A stretch of 64,000 nucleotides of DNA from the NCBI GenBank assembly GCA_032622095.1, contig CP136064.1, forward strand, positions 278,529,614 to 278,593,613, given 5' to 3'. This document shows positions 1 to 11,045 of this stretch, in pieces. Numbering within the stretch: the first letter of the stretch is position 1; each line of letters opens with the position of its first letter. Made by a program: the position numbers and the translations under genes. The notes under the pieces are model-generated. The model had not been told where the DNA came from. It saw only the letters and a program-made list of their open reading frames with translations, and searched no databases. Source of the stretch: Siphonodentalium dalli. Lineage: Eukaryota; Mollusca; Scaphopoda; Gadilida; Siphonodentaliidae.

Positions 1-1056
1 CAAGTCGATAGCTCCACCCGTTTCCGAGATCTCGTCTGCGCATGTGCGAAGCGGGCGCCGGACGGGCTCGCCAATACACCAACGACGACCGCCTGGTCAA
101 ACTACACACACGTACCAAGTTTATTCCCGATCGGTCGAGAATCGTAGATTTGTATAAATGACATACATACATACAGACAGACAGAGGTCTTCAAAATATA
201 TAGGAGACTAGCCGATGAGCCCGACGTTGTCCGGGCTATTCAAAAACCAAATTTCAAATCCGGGCTATTCAAAAACCAAATTTCAAGTCGATAGCTCTAC
301 CCGTTTCCGAAATCTGGTCTGCGCATGCGCGAAACTGGCGTCGCACGGGCTCGGCGACCCGATAAAATTCGTATCCGGGGCAAGATACATTCACATACCA
401 AATTTCAAGTCGATAGCTCCACCCGTTCCGAGATCTCGTCTGCGCATGCACGAAGCTGGCGTCGCACGGGCTCGGCGACCCGATAAAATTCGTATCCGGG
501 GCAAGATACATTTATATACCAAATTTCAAGTCGATAGCTCCACCCGTTTCCGAGATCTCGTCTGCGCATGCGCAAAGCGGGCGCCGCACGGGCTCGCCAA
601 TACGACAACGTCCACCGCCTGGTCAAGCTACACACACGTACCAAGTTTCGTCCCGATCGGTCGAGAATCGTAGATTTGTATAAATGACATACAGAAGACA
701 GACATACAGACAGAGGTCTTCAAAATATATATGAGACTAGCCGATGAGCCCGACGTTGTCCGGGCTATTCATCCGGGCTATTCAAAAACCAAATTTCAAC
801 ATTTGACGTTGTCCGGGCTATTCAAAAACCAAATTTCAAGTCCATAGCTCCACCCATTTCAGAGATCTCGTCTGCGCATGCGCGAAGCGGGCGCCGCACG
901 GGATCGCCAATACGACAACGTCGACCGCCTGGTCAAACTACACACACGTACCAAGTTTCGTCCCGATCGGTCGAGAATCGTAGATTTGTATAAATGACAT
1001 ACAGACAGACATACAGACAGACAGACAGACAAACAAACAGAGGTCTTCAAAATATA
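1..1056. repeat. GC-rich satellite with CAGA-rich tails
   Basis: Several copies of a GC-rich unit of about 122 bp recur, each containing the stretch gatagctccaccc, then gagatctcgtctgcgcatg, then a gcacgggctcg block and a gataaaattcgtatccggg block. Neighbouring copies start near 285, 400 and 521. Some copies continue into a tail with gtataaatgacata followed by CAGA/CATA microsatellite (160-185, 690-715, 1000-1040) and a block containing cgacgttgtccgggctattc. Both strands have short open frames because the GC-rich unit has few stops; I do not regard these as genes. The same family closes the window on the right, so the array or element continues on both sides. Confidence 0.9.
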
Positions 1057-1489
1057 TATGAGATGTCATATTATATACCATTTGAAAGAGGAAGCTTCAA
1101 AACATTGTATTATCAACTTATCCGGTGTAATAAACTGGACATGTTGTTTTTGTTGAGTTGCCAACTAGTTTTGTCATCTAGATTGCAGTAAAAAGCAGTA
1201 TATTTTCAATGCAGGGGGAATAACTCTATATATTAAAGATAGAGTTCTTGCCATTCCATTGATAAAGTTTGAATTCTGTTGCATTCTGGGTGCCAAAGGG
1301 GGGGAAGTTGTTCTATGATTTCAGCATTTTTCTCTTTCTCTGTGGGCATCTTCTGAGACACAGATGTTTCAATTAGTGATAAATTATATTATTTAAATCA
1401 TATTTTATGGCATAGATTGTTATTAAAACCGTATATCAAGTCACTATAAAAAAAATAACCGGCAACTCGAAATTTAAGTGTGCCTTTAA
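1057..1489 (+). mobile_element. TTAA-type MITE, copy A (5' end lost)
   Basis: This is one of three copies of a roughly 470-bp non-coding element; the others are 15291-15759 (reverse orientation) and 61789-62259. Complete copies begin TTAAAGGCCCAC and end GTGGGCCTTTAA, that is, short inverted repeats inside a TTAA target site, which is the pattern of piggyBac-like MITEs. Copy A keeps a degenerate right end (gtgtgcctttaa, 1478-1489). Its left end is missing: the sequence joins the CAGA satellite tail near 1057. Confidence 0.75.
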
Positions 1490-2227
1490 TGCGCGGACGA
1501 CAGATGCCTACTGATAATAGCTCTCTTGACTTTGTCAAGTGAAGCTAACGAAATCACTCAACTGGAGATGATATAACAACTATCTGCTCACTGCATTATC
1601 AGTTCAGATGACAATTCATGTTCATTAATATGCTTTGCATTTTTCACAGCGCAACGCAAATCCAGCAAAATCTCAATTAGTTAATCTGAAAGTGAGAATA
1701 ATTATTGTGTATTACAATAAACGTACGATATATACGTGCAATCTAAAATATTTTACAGCTTTATATAACATTTATGATTCATGCTTTGGTATTTGCTCCG
1801 CAAAACCATGATGTTTGTTTTTTTTTTGGTTTCTCGATTTTGTTTGATGACTGCATTGTACAAAAAGATCGTATAAAAACAAAATCCAAGCATGTAGGTA
1901 TTTGTTCTCATTCTGAACCTCTTAGGCACCCACCACCCAACCCCCTTTTTATTTCAAAATTGTTTTAATGTATATTTTCCAACACCCACCCTGCAACCAC
2001 CCCTCTTATCAATGAATTGTCGGATATAATCTAGATCTACACAATACTAAAACAATCCAATGTTTCACAGGTTAATATTGACCTTAGTATACTGTGCTTT
2101 AGGGTATTTACACATTGAGAGAAACATTTTGGAATCAATGAAATGCATTCAGTTAACATTTTGTGAGAATACTTAAATAATATTATCAATGCAATTAATT
2201 AATGCTTGGTTTGTATTCCAGGTTGGT

Positions 2228-2231
2228 CTAG
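2228..2231. repeat. Target-site duplication CTAG, left
   Basis: CTAG directly precedes the 5' LTR and is repeated at 9544-9547 directly after the 3' LTR. The right arm of the surrounding inverted repeat carries this site once without the retrotransposon (near 14799), which confirms a 4-bp duplication. Confidence 0.9.
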
Positions 2232-2557
2232 TGTGGCGAGTACATTAACGGAGCGAGTTACGAGGGAGGGATGACGTCACGCCGGACGGAAGAAGGATGA
2301 CGTGACGAGACGACCGTCATCCGGAGTTCCAACGTTGAAGAAGACGCACGTATTCTGTTTCTCTGTTCGAGTGTTATTCGGACGTTTTGACGTGACTCAT
2401 TGTTTATTCTTGTTATTTCTCTGTGGATTTAAAATACGGTCAAGTATATTTTTATATATCATTCTGAGTTATTCCATGCAGCCCCTAATGAGGGACCGGG
2501 CCCATTTTTATGGTGTGTTGTCCGCTTAATTAGCACCAAAGGGTTTGGGACGCTACA
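2232..2557 (+). repeat. 5' LTR of the gypsy element
   Basis: A 326-bp direct repeat of 9244-9543. It starts tgtggcgag and ends gggacgctaca. Relative to the 3' LTR it has about 26 extra bases near the end (around 2516-2543, including ccgcttaattagcacc). It contains the GC-rich tgacgtcacg palindromic motif (2272-2281), a CRE-like sequence. Confidence 0.95.
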
Positions 2558-2842
2558 GTGATGCAGCGGTGTCGGATTTGCTGAGAAACTCCCATTGAGA
2601 GTCACAGAGTTCAAGTGAAGAGCCAGATAGACTCCTGTTGAGAGAAACAGAGATCCGGCGAGCTGAGAAACTCCATTTGAGAGCCGTTTTTAGAGAACTC
2701 GAGAAAAGAGCCGTTTAAATCCAAAAAGAGTTCGAGCACAGAATCTCCATTTGAGAGCCGTTTTGTTTAGAGAACTCCAGAAAGGAACTGAACTCTACGA
2801 AAGAGTCAGAGAAAGAGCTGCTGGAAAAGAGCGCAAAAAGAA
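2558..2842 (+). other. gypsy 5' leader
   Basis: This untranslated leader between the 5' LTR and gag is purine-rich. It contains imperfect repeats of a gagaaactcc / ttgagagccgtttt motif at about 2582, 2664-2690 and 2747-2765. It probably carries primer-binding and packaging signals by position, but I could not identify a canonical primer-binding site. Confidence 0.6.
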
Positions 2843-4620
2843 ATGGAGGTGAACGATAGCGAGACTAGGAAGAGCAGAGAAACAGATATGTTTGAGGATA
2901 ATGACAGAGAATCATATCAGGAAGAGGATGGTGCGATAACAGACGAAGAAGACGCTGCTAACAGGAGGACTGATTGTTTGCTGTCTCAATACGATCCAGA
3001 CGAAGAAAAGAAGTCACCACCAGTTGATGCCGAATTATCTCCTATAGACCGACTTCAGAGAGAGATACAGTTTGAGAGATTCAGTTAACCTACACAGAGA
3101 TGACGGACGAAGGAGTAGCAGTTGTATGGTTACAGGTTTAAATGCTGGCCCAGTAACTAACAATAAGAGAGACAACAGAAGTCAACCTGTTGGATATAAC
3201 CCATTTGATCAGTACCCTGACACGAAAGTGGACCAGGATGCGGATAGGTTGGACGATCAAAGTAGTTGTGATGGATCAGTTACTCGTGCTAGTCTGGAAT
3301 GCCACTTTCCGAGCCCATCGTCTGATGCACGATACCAATGCGACAGGGATTATCCACATCGATGGCAGTCACCGAGATTCACAGACTATTTGGTGACAGA
3401 GAATTCTTTGTCCGGCCTGCGATACAGATACAAGGGACATCGAAGCAATTGGCACCACCCAGTGTTACATTCAGAGAGCCTGCCAATCTGAGAGGAGATT
3501 CTCGTAAGAATAAGCTTCCCAGATATGCAAAACAAGATATAGAGCTACAACCGTTCAGTTTAACGCCTACACACAGAAAGAGTGTGGATGATCCTTCAAG
3601 GAAACCCATCGATGGTCCACAAGGGATTTCTCAGTCAAGCGTGTTCATGAAAGAACAATATACTGGAGATAGAATGGTCAATCAAGATAAGGAGTCAAAC
3701 TACACACCAGGGAATACACAGATATATTCATGTCAGAATCGAAGCGCATATGAGCGAAGACTAGACGCGCACCAGACTAATCTCGAACCGAGACACAAGA
3801 GACCACAGCATTCGGAACCTCAACCGATGTACATGCCTGATGCGATGCAACTGGATGAGAGATGGAGACAACCAGTTCCACACACTAAAGACCATCACAG
3901 CTCATGGGCACCACCAAATTCGGGAAAATCAGCCGTACCTCCGAGAATCTATAATGGTTCCTCGTCACTGATGGACTATCGAGCTCATTTTGAGATTTGC
4001 GCTGAATTGAACTCTTGGAATGACACGGAAATGGCATTACATTTGGCAAATTGTTTAGAAGTTACCAGCGGCTGATGGCTGCCCTAGAGAAGAGATTTCT
4101 GCCCCAAACCAGGCACAAACTTTGCGAGCTGAACTCAGGAGCATTCACAGGCTGAAAGATGAATCACTTACCGACTTTGGGTACCGAGTCAAATGCACAC
4201 TTAGGATGGCTTATGCTTGTGCACCTGGTGAATTACAAGAAACATTAGCTGTGGACACATTCTGTGATGTACTCAAGGGAGATGCAGATATGGTTTGGAA
4301 GATAAGGCAAGCCCGACCAAATGACTTAGACTCAGCAGTTCAACTAGCTGTTGAACTTGAAGCTTTCCGTACTTCCACTTCAGGAAATCAAGACAGACAG
4401 TCCAAGTCTGGAGATCCACACTTCGAGAATATGCAGCGCCAAATAGATCATCTCACGAAGTTTATCACGAGAATGACTGGTAATGGATCGATGCCACCCC
4501 AGGACACTCGTCCGCTGTTTTCGCTGCAATAAGCCAGGACACATAGCAGTACAATGCAGAGAACCGAAGCCTCATTTGAGAGCAGTTCGTTCTCGAAGAT
4601 AGCGGCGTAAAAGAATAAGC
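2843..4620 (+). pseudogene. gag: gypsy gag (frameshifted), with CCHC zinc knuckle
   Basis: Gag forms the nucleocapsid shell of the retrotransposon particle. The likely start is the ATG at 2843, which opens an acidic N-terminus. The frame is lost near 3085, and coding pieces continue in other frames (3072-3491, 3338-4075, 4122-4532). The 3960-4330 part has the usual capsid-like content: a SLMDYRAHFE stretch, a KRFLP stretch, then RMAYACAPGELQ. A CX2CX4HX4C zinc knuckle (C-F-R-C, G-H, C) lies at 4516-4557 in yet another frame, which places a frameshift just upstream of it. At least three or four frameshifts make this copy non-functional. Function is assigned from position and family architecture. 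Confidence 0.85.
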
Positions 4621-4659
4621 CCTGCTAAAACCAGACAGGAGCAGCAACCTGATGAAACA

Positions 4660-5374
4660 GGACTGCACATCGCTATCGACGTGAATGAGCATTTGGTGAG
4701 AAATGCCGTCCAGATGTTCATCCATTGAAGAGAAACATTTACTCGGTGAATGATCAGAGACTTTCAGCTAAAGGCAGAGCTCTGTTTGATATAAAGATTG
4801 AAGATGAGAGCTACCAGCAAAAATGGTCATAGCTGATGTTGGAACACCCTGTATCTTGGGGTTGGACTTCGTATAGAAATACAGTTGTGTAGTGGATGTC
4901 ATTGGCAAAGTTTTCCACATAAATTACAAGTCACATACTGTGATAAGAGTTGGACCGATTGGCGTGTGCCATGTAAAGACCGCAGAAACGGTCAGCATTC
5001 CCCCGATGCATGAGCTGCTCGTGCCAGCTACTGTTGGTGATGATGTGGGAGCAGATGTTTATGGCATAATAGAGCCAACGGAAAATATCACTGACAGACT
5101 TCAAGTAGCTGCCGCCAAGGTTCTTGTGAAGATTGATGAAGACTCAAATAATGTTCCAGTTAGGTTGCTGAATCCTACTTTCGAGACAAGAGTAATACAC
5201 AAAGGCACAATGGTTGGGAATTTTTCACCTGTTGATGTTATAAGTTCAAAACCGGCTGACAGACAGAATCAGACATCAGCAGTACTTCCACAGCATTTAC
5301 AAGATGTGTGGACAGACTTGTCCTCTCGATTGAATGAGGACCAGCTCGCAAAAGCTAGAGAGCTCCTGATTTAA
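4660..5374 (+). pseudogene. pol: gypsy protease region and linker (broken)
   Basis: Retrotransposon aspartic protease cleaves the Gag-Pol polyprotein. The C-terminal strand of the fold is visible as MVIADVGTPCILGLDFV (4823-4873), directly before a stop. The catalytic D-T/S-G triad that should lie upstream is not visible; around 4680-4740 the reading frame breaks and part of the domain appears deleted. From 4892 to 5374 an open frame encodes the spacer between protease and reverse transcriptase, including LLVPA and NPTFETRVIHKGTMVG. It ends at an in-frame TAA (5372-5374), after which the same frame continues into reverse transcriptase. Confidence 0.8.
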
Positions 5375-6390
5375 CACAAAGATGTTTTTGCTGCATCGTC
5401 TGCTGAACTTGGTTGTACCAGTTATGTGGAACACGAGATACGAACAGGAACAACACACCCCATCAGACAGGCTACCCGTCGAATTCCTATTCATCAGAGA
5501 GATGAAGTTAAGGAAATTATTCGAGACATGGTTGACAGACGAGTGTCTTCCCAATCAAACAGTCCTTGTGCAAGTCCAGTGGTGCTGGTAAAGAAAAAGG
5601 ATGGAAGCATCCGTTTTTGTGTTGACTATCGCAAACAGAAACAGATGCATACCCACTACCGAACATCACCGAAAACTTGGACTTGCTCGCCGGCGTAGAG
5701 TGGTTCTCCACCTTGGACCTTTTAAGTGGATTTTGGCAATGTCCAGTGTGGCGAGAAGATCGACAAAAGACGGCATTCACAACACCATACGGCTTATATG
5801 AGTTCAATGTTCTCCCGTTTGGGTTATGTAACTCACCTAGTAGGTTCGAGCGCCTAATGGAGACTGTCCTAGCAGGGTTGCAGTTTGAAACGTGTCTCAT
5901 CGACATGGATGACATTCTCATATTCGCCAGAAACTTTGATGACATGTGCATCAGATTGAAGCAGGTCTTTGACGATTGGAGCAGGCAAACCTCTGCCTGA
6001 AGCCTAGCAAATGTGCTCTATTCAAAAGAGAAGTAAAGTACCTAGGACACATCGTCTCTTCGAATGGTGTGCTGACAGACCCTGCGAAGATTGAAGCCAT
6101 ACAAGAATGCCCACCACCATACAACACAACTGAATTTCGCAGTTTTCTGGGCTTTTGTGGATATTACAGGCGTTATGTCCAAGATTTTGCAAAAGTGGCA
6201 GCACCGCTCCATAAGTTGACACAAAAGAATCATTGTTTCAAGTGGAACCCAGATTGCCAGCATGCCTTCGAACTGCTGAAAGGAAAGTTGACAAAGGCTC
6301 CAATCCTTGCATATCCAGATCCGGCCAGCACTTTCATTTTGGACACTGATGCCAGTCAGGACGGTATAGGTGCTGTACTTTCACAATAAA
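5375..6390 (+). pseudogene. pol: gypsy reverse transcriptase (frameshifted)
   Basis: Reverse transcriptase copies the element RNA into DNA. The domain starts after the TAA at 5372 and includes SPVVLVKKKDGSIRFCVDYR (frame 2), STLDLLSGFWQ (5707 on, frame 1), LPFGLCNSPSRFERLM, and the catalytic region LIDMDDILIF (about 5896-5925). Frameshifts lie near 5630-5643 and 5970. At the catalytic loop the usual YxDD tyrosine is replaced by Asp (D-M-D-D). The thumb and connection follow in frame 0 (FLGFCGYYRRYV). The domain is inactive as it stands. Confidence 0.93.
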
Positions 6391-6690
6391 TCAACAACCA
6401 AGAGAAGGTGGTAGCCTATGCAAGCAGGGTCTTAGCTAAATCTGACAAAAATTATTGCACAACAAAGAAGGAATTGTTAGCTGTGGATGCATTCGTCAAA
6501 CACTTCAGAGCATATCTTTTAGGGAAGAAATTCTTAGTCAGGAGCGATCATGGTTCTTTGAAGTGGCTCTTCAACTTCAAGAATCCAACTGGACAGATGG
6601 CAAGGTGGCTGGAGACTCTGGCTATGTATGAGTTTGAGATTAAACATCGTCCTCGGAGAGTTCATAACAATGCAGATGCTCTTTCCAGGC
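6330..6690 (+). pseudogene. pol: gypsy RNase H domain
   Basis: RNase H removes the RNA strand of the hybrid during reverse transcription. The expected motifs are present: an LDTDAS segment with the first catalytic Asp, KKELLAV with the Glu, and SDHGSL with a further Asp. The domain ends in the family-typical ADALSRRP near 6675-6692. An in-frame TAA at 6387-6389 separates the first motif from the rest, and reading resumes in the same frame. Otherwise the domain is well conserved. Confidence 0.93.
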
Positions 6691-8198
6691 GACCGTGTGT
6701 GCAGTGTGGACGCACAGAAGATGGACCACGTCAGATATTTGCAGTGGTATCAGTTGACCAAACCCAGATAGCGGATATGCAGAAGAAATACCCGGAAATA
6801 GAAATGAGAGAGGATGGATGGAAGGTAGTCAGAAAACCAGAATGGAGTGAAGTGGCGCCAGAAAGTTACTTTGCAAAATGTTTGTGGGCAAGATGGAATA
6901 CCCTCATCCTGCAAGATTGCATACTCTATCTGCGTGACGAGAAAGGTGGACATCAAGTGTATCGGATTGTGATGCCAGCCGTTGCTCACAAAGAGATGAT
7001 TGCTAAAGCACACGATTTGCCCATGTCAGGACATCTGGGTATCACGAAGACACCAGAAAGACTCAAGTTACATTATTATTGGTCGGGAATGAAACGGGAT
7101 GTCGTGGACTACGTGAAGACATGTACAACTTGTACACAAGTCAAATTACGGAAAAAGAGGAGCGGATTGGAAACGCACGCATCTGGAGCACGAATGGAGT
7201 GAATTGGGATAGATATTATTGGCCCAATTAGGCCTGAAACCAAGAATGGGAAGAAATATATCCTAGTAGTCTTTGACTACTTTACGAAATTCGCAGAAGC
7301 CTATGCTATGCCCGACATGGAGGCGAGCCTACTATTGACAGAATTTGTACTGAGGTTTGGGCCACCTGCGCAGATACAAAGTGATCAAGGCTCTCAGTTC
7401 GAGAGCAAGTTGTTCGGAGAATTATGTTCCTTAATGGGGATAGCAAAGACAAGATCCACGGCATATCATCCACAATATAATGGCCTCGTTGAAAGTATGA
7501 ATAGGACAATCAAGTCAATGTTAACAGCTTACATCAAGGAAAATGACTGGGATACGATGTTACCTTTCGTGATGAGCGCACACCGATCCACAACGCCAGA
7601 ATCAACAGGGAGTTCTCCGAATTACCTGATGTTTTGTCGTGAAACCAGGACCCCCTTGGATGTACAGTATGGAACACCATGTCAAGAAGTATTTTCTGAA
7701 ACCCAGGACTGGGTGGTGACCATGAGAAAGAGGATTACGGAAGCATTCCGAGTTGTTCGAGATCACATGGCAGCAGCCATGAAAAGACAGAAAAGAAATT
7801 ACAAGGTACCGGGTAAGCAGCACTCTTTTGAATGTGGTGATTGGGTCTGGCTTTTCACGCCAATCAAGGACAAGACGATACCAAAGAAATTTCAGACGTT
7901 TTGAAGTGGACCCTATGAAGACATTACGACTATCACAGATATAACAATGGAAATAGAGCATCAGGAGTCTGGAAGAAAACAGATAGTACACACAGACAGA
8001 CTCCGGCCATACTATCATAGACCGCCAACAGACGACGAGAGCCATGATGAAGAAGTTGGAAATGATGTTATTTCATCAGATGAGGAAGACACAGCTGAAG
8101 AAGGAGGAGATAGACTAACAAGAGAAGGGTTTCAGCTACAAACGCGCTCTGGGAGAACCGTCCGAAGACCTACTTACATGGATCCTTATGAATGCTGA
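6690..8198 (+). pseudogene. pol: gypsy integrase, stops at 7200 and 7902
   Basis: Integrase inserts the cDNA into the genome. The HHCC zinc-binding module is visible (AHDLPMSGH followed by CTTC, about 7007-7134). The DDE core follows: the first Asp in GIDIIGP after the TGA at 7200-7202, the second in SDQGSQFESKLF (about 7380-7415), and the Glu in NGLVESMNRTIK (about 7480-7515). A second TGA at 7902-7904 interrupts the C-terminal SH3-like segment, where the family usually has Trp. The tail HTDRLRPYY and an acidic extension run in frame to the stop at 8196-8198. All of the domain from 5976 lies in one frame, so only two point nonsense changes break the integrase. Confidence 0.93.
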
Positions 8199-8496
8199 GG
8201 GCGTACCCCCAGAAACCTGCAAAACACCAGTTGCTGTGAGATGCTAGAAGACTTGTACAGGAGCTATACTCATCATTTACCATTTCGCTGTTCATTACAT
8301 ATCCATCATATTCAATTGCTGATGCTGTTCCTTACGCTGTAAAAGAAAAAGAATAAAGATATATCATGAAGCTAATGTGTATTATTCAAGATGTCCTAAT
8401 GATGCACGTTGATGTCCCTTATTGCCCCATATGTCTATAGTTATGCTAAGATGATTGTGTTGATGACATAGTCACCAGTCTCCCTTCTCGTTGCAG

Positions 8497-9057
8497 ATGG
8501 AGCCGAAGTCGACGAAACTTGACGGTTATCGGATCCCTCGGAGAGATAGGAGAGAAGAGCGTAAATCTCGGCCGTGTGATTTCGTTACGGACAAGTCGTC
8601 CAACTTTTCCAGACATTTATAAACTGGAAAACATATGCAGACAATGGAACAACTGAAATGGGCAAGAGAAAGAAGGGACAGAAGATCGCGATTGCCTCAA
8701 AGAGGTCGGAGGAGGAGCCGCTCGAAAGATAGCCATCACCGTTGTCGCTGCAGCCACTTACCTGAACCTAAGGTGCGGTCCGTCGTCCAAAGCTCTCCAA
8801 GGAAACATTCGGCCACAGTTAGGCGTGAAGAAAGTGTGGGAAGAGAGCCTGATGTTTCTGTTTCTGAACCCATGCAGTCTCCAGCAGCAGAAATGGTCTC
8901 GGAAGAATCAGACCCCTCAACCTATGTTGGGAGCCTGTCGGATGATGTCTTCGAGTCGGGAAAGGAGAAATCAGACAGCAGTAAAGAGGAGAAGAAAGAA
9001 TCAGAGAAAGAGGCACTCAATGCAATGTGGGAGGTTTTACGGTCACTACAATTATAA
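8497..9057 (+). pseudogene. gypsy third ORF downstream of pol (one in-frame stop)
   Basis: An ORF opens at ATG 8497, runs 41 codons, meets TAA at 8620-8622 and continues in the same frame to the stop at 9055-9057. It therefore looks like one gene with a single nonsense change. The N-terminal half is strongly basic with RRD/RS-rich stretches; the C-terminal half is Ser/Glu-rich and acidic with a helical end (KEALNAMWEVLRSL). It shows no membrane segment or signal peptide, so it does not look like an envelope protein. A pyrimidine tract followed by cag (8479-8496) directly precedes the ATG, as in a 3' splice site, which suggests expression from a spliced RNA. Function unknown. Confidence 0.6.
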
Positions 9058-9243
9058 GAAGTGTTGAGGGAATCAGAGAGACCACAACCACCTTCGTTGA
9101 AAACAGAATGATGGATGTTGATAAGTTCCATGACATTCTGAGGGAATTCTGGGGAAAGATGAACTTGTGTTTGACTTTATTGAGAGCGAGGCACATATTA
9201 TTTCTGGATGCGGGACGCATTCCTGTGAGAGAAGGGGGGGGGG
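9058..9243 (+). promoter_or_regulatory. gypsy 3' untranslated end with polypurine tract
   Basis: Short non-coding tail ending in the purine run gagagaa plus ten G residues (9227-9243), which abuts the 3' LTR and is in the correct position to prime plus-strand DNA synthesis. Confidence 0.8.
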
Positions 9244-9543
9244 TGTTGCGAGTACAGTAACCGGGGCGAGTTACGAGGGAGAGATGTCGTCACGCTGGAC
9301 GGAAGAAGGATGACGTAACGAGACGACCGTCATCCGGAGTTCCAACGTTGAAGAAGACGCACGTATTCTGTTTCTCTGTTAGAGTGTTATTCGGACGTTT
9401 TGACGTGACTCATTGTTTATTCTTGTATTTCTCTGTGGATTTAAAATACGGTCAAGTATATTTTTATATACCATTCTAAGTTATTCCATGCAGCCCCTAA
9501 TGAGGGACCGGGCCCATTTTTATGGTATGTGTGGGACGCTACA
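9244..9543 (+). repeat. 3' LTR of the gypsy element
   Basis: A 300-bp direct copy of 2232-2557, beginning tgttgcgag and ending gggacgctaca, followed by the CTAG target duplication at 9544-9547. Most differences from the 5' LTR are in the first 80 bp, plus a roughly 26-bp indel near the end. Confidence 0.95.
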
Positions 9544-9547
9544 CTAG

Positions 9548-10145
9548 TTCCATTCAATGAAATTCGATCACTGCATGTGTAATTCAGCAGTGGTCGTTTT
9601 GTGTTACCAAAACTATTAAGAAATGTGAATCAGATGCATGTAATGAATAATTATGAAATCTTATGTCAAGATACAATACTCACTTTAATTGTCACAGGAC
9701 TCAGATGTAGCCACTCCTTTGAAGATGGCCTCTTCACACAATTTCATGATAAAAAAATTTATCCAGGTCACCGAAACAAGAAAGTCAATGACTGTGGGTA
9801 GCTCACCAGACTGTAAAGACGGAGAAGACTGGGACTATGAAGACTACAATAGTCAGTAATTGTCACATTCACTCTGAAACAAGTAGTTCTAAACTTGGAC
9901 ACATGTAGAGAGTCTTTGTTAAACAGTGGGAGGGGATATAGAGGTGTCCACATTGAACAAAATTTCTCCTCAGTCTGAGGAAATTTGATATCCTTGGTAA
10001 GCAGCAGAATACTCTGTTCTGCCAGAGCTACAGTTAGTGCCATAACAATCCACTCAACACATTATACAATGACACATTCCCATGTTTGTAGCTCACCTGA
10101 GACGAAGTCTCCGGTGAAACTATAGTCATCACTCCTCGTATAGAG
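9548..10145 (+). repeat. Left arm, part 2, of the long inverted repeat
   Basis: This continues the arm interrupted by the gypsy element and matches the reverse complement of 14205-14800 (for example gaatcagatgcatgtaatg against cattacatgcctctgattc, and the gtctgaggaaatttg segment near 9973). No open frame of convincing coding character. Confidence 0.85.
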
Positions 10146-11045
10146 GTGTCCACCCTGAAATTTCTAACTGCATATCCACCCCTTCCCCCAATATATCATT
10201 GTCCATTGCCTCACAACTGGACCAAACTATATTACAACTGGTACTTCAAGATCTCTAACTGTTGGAAATTTATCAAAACCTTACTGATAATACCGGTATA
10301 TATCCAAATTATTACATGTAATACCGAAATCTACATACCAGTACCAAACATGAATTCATAGCATAGACAGGGTGATTGCAGGAGTGCTAAATCTCCTATT
10401 TCTGTCCCTAGTTGAACCAAATGTAAATCCCAATCTATGAGAACCATTGATATAGTGATCTCAAATGGTATATTATAGAAGTTCATTTTCTTTAAAATAA
10501 GTTACAAAATTAAGGGAAGGGTTATCAACATGGCACCTCTGATATTTGTTCCTTGAAATCATCATAATACAGACACATCATTATCATAGATGAAAAGAAG
10601 TCAATAGACTATACAAACATAATACACTTCTCTGTACAACTGCATAGAACACAGCACATGGAAATTAATGTAATTTAAATTGAAATGTACGACACAAATA
10701 AACATTATCTGTGATTTGTTTATCAAAGGCTGTCAGATCACATAAGACCTCTTTTCATACAAAGGAGACATTAGAGAGAATGGCAGGTAGACAAGCTTTA
10801 TATTGTTAGTGAAAGAAATGACTTCTCAAATAATATTGTGGCATCGGAATGTGAAAGAACAGCATTTGTAGCAGGGTACTCATACTTACTTTGAACACTC
10901 ATTTGGCAAGGATAACAACCTGTCTGTTCATGATTTTTCTCCCAGACCTCTGGACCAATTTCAACTAAATTTTGTGGGATGAGTCGACGTACCATGGCAT
11001 ATGTGGTTAGTTTCTCAAAATTAAATTATAAAGTTTGTTTGTTTT
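10146..11045. other. Non-coding spacer inside the long inverted element
   Basis: AT-rich sequence between the left arm and the tandem core. No gene, RNA or terminal repeat recognised. Confidence 0.6.

Larger units (their letters stand above)
1057..2231 (+). repeat. Left arm, part 1, of long inverted repeat (partner 14785-15759)
   Basis: Read on the opposite strand, 14785-15759 matches this stretch, including the MITE copy, an agctctcttgactttgtcaa segment (1519-1538) and the segment ending at the gypsy insertion. The left arm holds an extra segment, roughly 1757-2032, that the right arm lacks, with poly-T and C-rich tracts. No coding potential is visible. The arm resumes after the retrotransposon at 9548. 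Confidence 0.85.
2232..9543 (+). mobile_element. Ty3/gypsy LTR retrotransposon, inactivated
   Basis: A complete 7.3-kb element with two LTRs beginning TGT and ending ACA, a CTAG target duplication, a polypurine tract before the 3' LTR, and gag, protease, reverse transcriptase, RNase H and integrase in the Ty3/gypsy order. An additional ORF follows pol. The LTRs differ at roughly a dozen positions plus an indel near their 3' ends, so it is not a very recent insertion. Several frameshifts and in-frame stops break gag-pol. No clear primer-binding site complementary to a tRNA 3' end is visible immediately after 2557. The insertion lies in the left arm of a long inverted repeat and is absent from the right arm. 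Confidence 0.95.

Noticed and set aside
215-673. 152-codon frame in the GC-rich satellite
   Set aside because: It reads through tandem copies of a non-coding repeat; the same peptide recurs with the DNA period and both strands are equally open.
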